64,000 nt of DNA from Rhizomys pruinosus (taxonomy: Eukaryota > Chordata > Mammalia > Rodentia > Spalacidae): the NCBI GenBank assembly GCA_009823505.1, contig VZQC01013986.1, positions 688,250-752,249 on the forward strand. The letters are read 5' to 3'. The notes below the pieces were generated by a model. It searched no databases. It saw only the letters and a list, made by a program, of their open reading frames with translations, and was not told the DNA's origin. Shown here in pieces: positions 59,211 to 64,000 of this stretch (position 1 is the first letter of the stretch; the number at the start of each line of letters is the position of its first letter). Made by a program: the position numbers and the translations under genes.

Positions 59211-59436
59211 TTCTTTTTAAAATATATTTTATTTATTATTTTCCTTTTATGTGAATGTATTTATGTGAAGTGGACCCATGTTGTGCAATGCCCCCAGAGG
59301 TCAGAAGAGGGTGTTGAATTCCCCTGGAATAGGAACTACAGATTGTGGTTAGCCCCCATGTGCATGCTGGGAATCAAACCCAGGTCCTCAGCAAGAGCAG
59401 CCAGTGCTCTCATCTGCTGAGCCATCTCTGCAGCCC
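59211..59436 (-). mobile_element. B2-like SINE, short form
   Basis: Reverse copy from an A/T-rich tail to gagccatctctgcagccc. Confidence 0.9.
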
Positions 59437-59448
59437 TAACTTCTACTT

Positions 59449-59642
59449 ATTATTTTTTTTTTTATTTATTTATTTTTTATTTATTTATTTTTTTTTTTGG
59501 TCTTTTCGAGAAAGGATCTTCCTGTAGCCCCAGCTGTCCTGGAACTTACTCTGTAAACCAGGCTGGGCTTGAACTCACTAAGATCCGCCTGCCTCTGCCT
59601 CCCAAGTGCTAGGATTAAAGGCGTGCACCACCACGCCCGGCT
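59449..59642 (-). mobile_element. B1 SINE joined to a B2-like SINE
   Basis: Complete reverse B1 (poly(T)/TTTA tract, then ggtcttttcgagaaaggatc to ccaccacgcccggc). It abuts the B2-like copy to its right; together they share one duplication, taacttctactt (59437-59448 and 59876-59887). Confidence 0.93.
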
Positions 59643-59875
59643 ATTTATTTATTTTCTATGTGTATTAATGTACTGTCTGCATGCAGGTTTGTGCACCCGT
59701 GTCTTGCGATGCCGCGGAGGTCAGAAGAGAGTGTCGGATTCCCCTGGAACTGGAGTTCTCCTGGAATTGGAGTTACAGACGGTTCTCAGCCGCCATGTGG
59801 GTGCTGGGGATCGAACCCCGGTCCTCTGAAAGAGCAGTCGGCACTCTTAACCGCTAGGCTATCTCTCCAGCCCCC
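59643..59875 (-). mobile_element. B2-like SINE, long form, joined to B1
   Basis: Full-length reverse copy ending ggctatctctccagcccc; internal duplication present. On the - strand the order is B2-like then B1, inside a single target duplication. Confidence 0.95.
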
Positions 59876-60193
59876 TAACTTCTACTTCTTAAGGTTGAAA
59901 TGGAAAGAGACGTTTACTACTCACGGAATAATTGAGTGCTAGGCTAGTTGGGCCAAATCATCATTGGCGGCAAAAGAAGCAAGAAACAAAGGCAGTCGTC
60001 ACAGCCAGGAAACGGGAGGGCAAAACAGTATTGACCTGTTCAACGAGAAATTCAGTGTGAAGGGAAAGCAGCGTTCGTGGAAATGCTTGGATTCTGTCGT
60101 GGGAAACAAAGTTCCCACGACAGCTGAGAATCGGCTCAGATCTCTAGATCGCGGACCTTGAGGACGATGAACATTGTGCTGTCTTTTGCACAG

Positions 60194-60333
60194 GTGGATC
60201 GGACATTGAATATCTGGACTTCTACAAGCCTGTGGTGTGGTTCTGGATCTTAGTGGGTCTGGCGTACTTTGCCGCTGTTCTGAGCATGATTGGGGATTGG
60301 CTGCGTGTGATTTCCAAGAAGACCAAGGAAGAG
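60194..60333 (+). CDS. KCNK2: KCNK2 (TREK-1) internal exon: M4 and proximal C-terminal regulatory segment
   Basis: The third visible exon of the channel gene. The acceptor is ctgtcttttgcacag and the donor gaggaag-type end is followed by gtgagg. It is 140 nt: two bases finishing a Gly codon, then 46 codons. Translation reads [17 protein letters not shown], the M4 helix ([18 protein letters not shown]), and the basic and acidic start of the cytosolic tail, [11 protein letters not shown]. In TREK channels this proximal tail binds phospholipids and carries the acidic residues used for internal pH and stretch gating. The next exon, expected to start VGEFRAHAAEW in the family, is not in the remaining 3.7 kb. 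The intron before it is about 16.6 kb and holds the tandem-repeat cluster at 57-58.4 kb; three SINEs in a row end 318 bp upstream of the acceptor. Confidence 0.97.
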
Positions 60334-60596
60334 GTGAGGATTCAAAGTGCATAAAATATGTATTTAGCCTGCAGCAAAGGATATGTTAGAAGGTTTTGTT
60401 TTAATTTATATATGTAAGTTGTGATATCTGCATTAGCATAAATTTGTTTATGAGTTGTAATTGGGTCAATTAAAATATTGAGCGAACCCTTCGTATGTGT
60501 CAGGGTTTATCTAGGAACTCGGGTTTATTTGTAAGTTTACAAAATGAGAAAAGGTATAATTTAAAATATTTTCTTCATTAAGTATTCTTTGGTGTT

Positions 60597-60635
60597 CTTT
60601 CTTTCTTTCTTTCTTTTTTTTTTTTTTTTTTTTTC
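60597..60635 (+). repeat. (CTTT)n / poly(T) tract
   Basis: Four ctttc-type units followed by a T run, downstream of the third KCNK2 exon. Confidence 0.9.
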
Positions 60636-60689
60636 TCAAGGGCAGAAAGTGAAATTTATTCCATAAAAAACAAAATAGAAAATATTTGA

Positions 60690-60765
60690 GGCTGGGAATA
60701 TATCTATCTAAATGATAGACTGCTAGCTTAGACTTGTGAGGCCCTGAGTTCAGTTCTTACTACCT
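60690..60765 (+). mobile_element. ID-like SINE
   Basis: ggctgggaatatatctatct and gaggccctgagttcagttct fit an old ID element. Confidence 0.55.
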
Positions 60766-61030
60766 TTCTCCCCCCAATTATATCAATGCATCACTAGAAT
60801 GAAATAGGGAATGTCTTATAAATTTATTTATTTTATTCTGTTTGGTTGCTTTCTTTTGTGTCTATATAAATGTGTATATGTACATATATGGACACACATG
60901 TATACATTTCAAAACTGTGTTCATTATGACTTTTTTTGCTCTGCAAACATATTTCAAATGTTTATAATTTTTACTTATTTTATGTAATCCACTTGGGAAT
61001 TTTGGTACATGAAATTCTGAAAACTTTAAA

Positions 61031-61241
61031 TATTTTATTTATCATTATTTTTATTTTATGTGTATGGGTGTATTGCCTACATGAATGTAAGTGCACCTGT
61101 GTTGTGCAATCAAAGATGACATAGGATCCCCTAGAACTGGAGTTATGGACAGTTGGTAGTTCCCTTTTGGGTGCTGGGAACCTACCTGGGGTCCTCTGCA
61201 AGAGGAGCCAATGATGTTAAACACTGAGCCATCTCTCCAGC
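61031..61241 (-). mobile_element. B2-like SINE, short form, diverged
   Basis: ttttatgtgtatgggtgtat to gagccatctctccagcc in reverse. Confidence 0.88.
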
Positions 61242-61810
61242 CTCAAAATTCTGGAAATTTTGAATTTGAATTGGTGATTTTGAAATTCCATTCTTTGGAT
61301 ATTAATTTTGATTTCTTATTTATATGTCTAGAAATATTGGTTGGAGGATGACAGAGCTGATTTTGTAAATGAACTTTGTATTTCTTGCTCCTGGGTCTTG
61401 GCCAACCTTGCTTATTCTTTAAGAGAATAGCAGGTCTGTATAATCTGTACCTTTGGCATCCACTTGCCTTCATTTAATCATCTTCTACATTTCAGTAACT
61501 GTTCTTCATAGGCCAAAATATACCAGTATTGAATCTTGAATTGTTACAAACACACCTTCTTTAAACATAGACCCTAAAGAAAGACAGTACATTAAGAAAT
61601 TATGGATTTAATTTCTTTACAAGTGTCTTTTTAAAAACCTTAGTTGTATTATATAACCAGATAAAACCACAATCTTTGTATTTTGAATAAATCATCAAAA
61701 CTATATGCTTAATAAGTTAAATTGGGTTAAATCCTTTTTCAGTGGGATTGAATGAATCCAACTAAGTCTTGGGCTTGGGGCATGTGTGGAAGGTGGAAGA
61801 GAGGTGTCAA

Positions 61811-61846
<36 letters not shown>

Positions 61847-62007
61847 CATATGAAAAATGTGTTCATCTGTGTATATAAGGGAGAAAGATGAAGGGAGTGA
61901 AGGAAAGAGATATTTATTCTAACTTCATGTGCACATTTGTAAATCTTGAAGTGATGGTGACAAAAAGGAAATTGGGGCAAAGAAATGTTTTAGAGAACAC
62001 AGTTAAA
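61242..62007. other. Unique intron with (TG)n
   Basis: No gene seen; (TG)n at 61812-61843. Confidence 0.5.
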
Positions 62008-62021
62008 AGAGAACCATTCAA

Positions 62022-62124
62022 TAGCACTTGGGAGGCAGAGGCAGGCGGATCTTTGTGAATTCAAGGCCTGCCTGGTCTACAGAGTGAGTTCCAGGACATC
62101 TGGGGCTACAGACAGAAACAAAAT

Positions 62125-62157
<33 letters not shown>
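62022..62157 (+). mobile_element. B1 SINE, 5' truncated
   Basis: Begins at agcacttgggaggcagagg, lacking about the first 35 bases of B1, and ends in a pure A tail of about 30. Exact duplication agagaaccattcaa at 62008-62021 and 62158-62171. Confidence 0.94.
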
Positions 62158-62159
<2 letters not shown>

Positions 62160-62231
62160 AGAACCATTCAAATATTCATCTATAAATACTTCCAAAGAGG
62201 TTTAAGCACTGACATGCAAATACATGGGCAT

Positions 62232-62237
<6 letters not shown>

Positions 62238-62274
<37 letters not shown>
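62238..62274 (+). repeat. (CA)n microsatellite
   Basis: About 18 CA units. Confidence 0.95.
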
Positions 62275-62277
<3 letters not shown>

Positions 62278-62436
62278 CTCTCCCTACCTCATCATTCTTA
62301 ACACTTGAACTTTGTTAGTTAGGAAAGGCATTATTTTGTGATACACTATATGCTATAACTTAGATATCTCTAAAGATATTAATATTATTGTGGCTCACAG
62401 TCATAAGATTTAGAGGCCACTAAGACACTTATAATA

Positions 62437-62577
62437 AAGGGGGATTGGTGGCAAGGCCTTTAATCCCAGCTCTCGGGAAGTAGAGGCAGGAGGATCTCTG
62501 TGAGTTCAAGGACAGCCTGGTCTACATAGCAAGCTCCAGGCCAGCTGGGACGAAAAGGAGACCCTATCTCAAAAACA
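62437..62577 (+). mobile_element. B1 SINE
   Basis: gggggattggtggcaaggcc to gagaccctatctcaaaaaca. Confidence 0.88.
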
Positions 62578-62839
62578 CCCCCCAAAATTTATATCTTTAT
62601 ATAATCAATGAAATGGCTATAAGTTATTTGCTTAGTTTAAGAAGTGTTCCTTGGCACCCGTGTTTGGCAGAGGCCAGGCTCCACAGTGACTAACACTCTT
62701 TTCCAGAGTGATGATGAAGCAGAAGAAATAGTGTTCTGGGGATACAGAACAAAGTGCAGTAAAAGCTCTATTTTCTCTTTTTTGGAAGCTGTTAACTCCG
62801 AGAAAGTGTTGGTGGGGCTGGTTTCTGTTCTGGTGATTC

Positions 62840-62843
<4 letters not shown>

Positions 62844-62895
<52 letters not shown>
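62844..62895 (+). repeat. (TC)n microsatellite
   Basis: About 25 uninterrupted TC units. Confidence 0.96.
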
Positions 62896-62896
<1 letters not shown>

Positions 62897-63446
62897 GGCT
62901 CAAATGACATGTCACTCTATTCTCACATGGCCTTTTCTCTGCTCACTCAATAGCCCAAATCTCTTCCTTTTCTTTTTTTTTTTTCTAGCTCTGAAATACT
63001 TTTATTTTTGGATGATTAGAATTCATCTTTTTGGAACTTTTAATCAAGTGTGTATTTTAAATTAAATCCAAGGGCATAAATACCACTCAATATGAGCACA
63101 TACAAGTAGTTTTCCATTCAAATTTATGAAAGCATTTATTAGTAACAAAACTATAGAAGGGGTTAAGTTTTTCACGTAATCCAAAGTTTTTATTTGTAAA
63201 ATACCATTTATCAGCATCCTACCATAGATATTTCAAGAGACAACAGAAAATGAGCAGTAACAGAGTCCTTTAGCCAACTCAGTTACTCAGGAGCTTGGCT
63301 AGTAGCAAGTAGGTATTTCGGAGTACTTTGTGGTTTTATTTAACTATCTTCAAATAAGCTCACTTGTATGATAGATATGTAAGTTTTGTATGTGACACCC
63401 TTAAGAATGACAGGTGTTCACAATAAACTGTTAAATTAATGAAGCC
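62896..63446. other. Unique intronic sequence
   Basis: No gene seen; the expected next KCNK2 exon is absent. Confidence 0.5.
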
Positions 63447-64000
63447 ATCAGACAAAATAGATTTCAAAGTAAAAGAAATCAGAAGAGACAAAGAAGGCCA
63501 TTACATTTTTATCAAAGGAACAATTCACCAAGAAGATTTCACAATTATGAATAGATATGCCCCAAATTCTGGTGCACCAAACTTTATAAAGACAATTCTC
63601 CAGGACCACAAGTCACACACTAACCCCAGTACACTCATAGTAGGGGACTTCGATACCCCACTGAGTCCTTTGGATAGGTCAACAGGACAAAGAATAAACA
63701 GAGAGACATCTGAACTGAACGATATGATACACCAAATGGACCTCAGAGACCTCTACCGAATATTCCACCCTAATACAAAAGAATACACTTTCTACTCAGC
63801 ACCCCATGGAACATTCTCCAAAATTGACCACATACTGGGACACAGAAGAAACCTCCACAAATACAAAGATTGAAATAATTTCATGCATTCTATCAGACCA
63901 CAGTGCAATAAAGCTCAACATCAACACCAGGATAAGCCCTAATGCCTACAAGAACACATGGAGACTAAACAACACACTCTTGAATAATGAATGGGTCAAG
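63447..64000 (+). mobile_element. 5'-truncated L1 LINE entering the window end
   Basis: Matches ORF2 from the segment [20 protein letters not shown] onward, very close to the copy at 38534. The endonuclease motifs [16 protein letters not shown] and [10 protein letters not shown] are present, with Asn changed to Asp in GDFNTP. A 2-base deletion near 63868 shifts the frame. The element continues beyond the window. The 5' end at about 63447 is a truncation; the duplication cannot be checked without the 3' end. Confidence 0.93.

Noticed and set aside
60334..64000. Next KCNK2 exon (VGEFRAHAAEW...)
   Set aside because: No matching reading frame after an acceptor in the remaining 3.7 kb.

Overview
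The window is vertebrate nuclear DNA from a rodent. B1, B2-like, ID/B4-like SINEs and L1 LINEs occur throughout, in forms typical of muroid or closely related rodents. The B2-like and B1 copies differ from the mouse consensus I know, so a non-mouse, non-rat rodent is likely; species is not resolved. Most of the 64 kb is intronic and repeat-filled.

The host gene is KCNK2 (TREK-1, a two-pore-domain potassium channel) on the + strand. Three internal coding exons with canonical splice sites and matching phases are present: 34699-34859 (end of first filter and M2), 43437-43623 (M3, second pore, second filter) and 60194-60333 (M4 and proximal C-terminus). Earlier exons and the last exon lie outside the window. 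The 34.7 kb upstream of the first visible exon is therefore probably intron too, because no upstream KCNK2 exon was found there.

Layout: 1-3845 is a decayed + strand L1. 4746-8795 is a decayed - strand L1, tail to tail with the first. 9630-9955 is a 26/29-bp minisatellite. 11163-14268 is a nearly full-length processed retrocopy of YTHDF1 mRNA with target-site duplication, poly(A) tail and frame breaks. 14.3-29.5 kb is mostly unique intron with SINEs, old DNA-transposon remnants, microsatellites and one LTR-like block (21.65-22.4 kb). 29.5-31.6 kb is a third L1 (- strand). The first KCNK2 exon sits between two SINEs at 34.5-35.2 kb. 37881-42649 is a 5'-truncated L1 bounded by a perfect 15-bp duplication, with a 940-codon ORF2. 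The second KCNK2 exon is at 43.4 kb. 44-57 kb is unique intron plus SINEs. 56.98-58.41 kb holds a cluster of three tandem arrays: a Z-DNA-type tract, a 15-bp array and a 72-bp array. The third exon is at 60.2 kb, and another L1 begins at about 63.45 kb and runs out of the window.

No new multi-gene system is visible. The best leads are a B2-B1 fused SINE seen with the same junction at two loci (and a related tandem arrangement at a third), the 72-bp array that is open for 261 codons, the L1 with intact endonuclease and reverse-transcriptase motifs but a C-terminal nonsense codon, and paired inverted repeats that could fold in the KCNK2 pre-mRNA.
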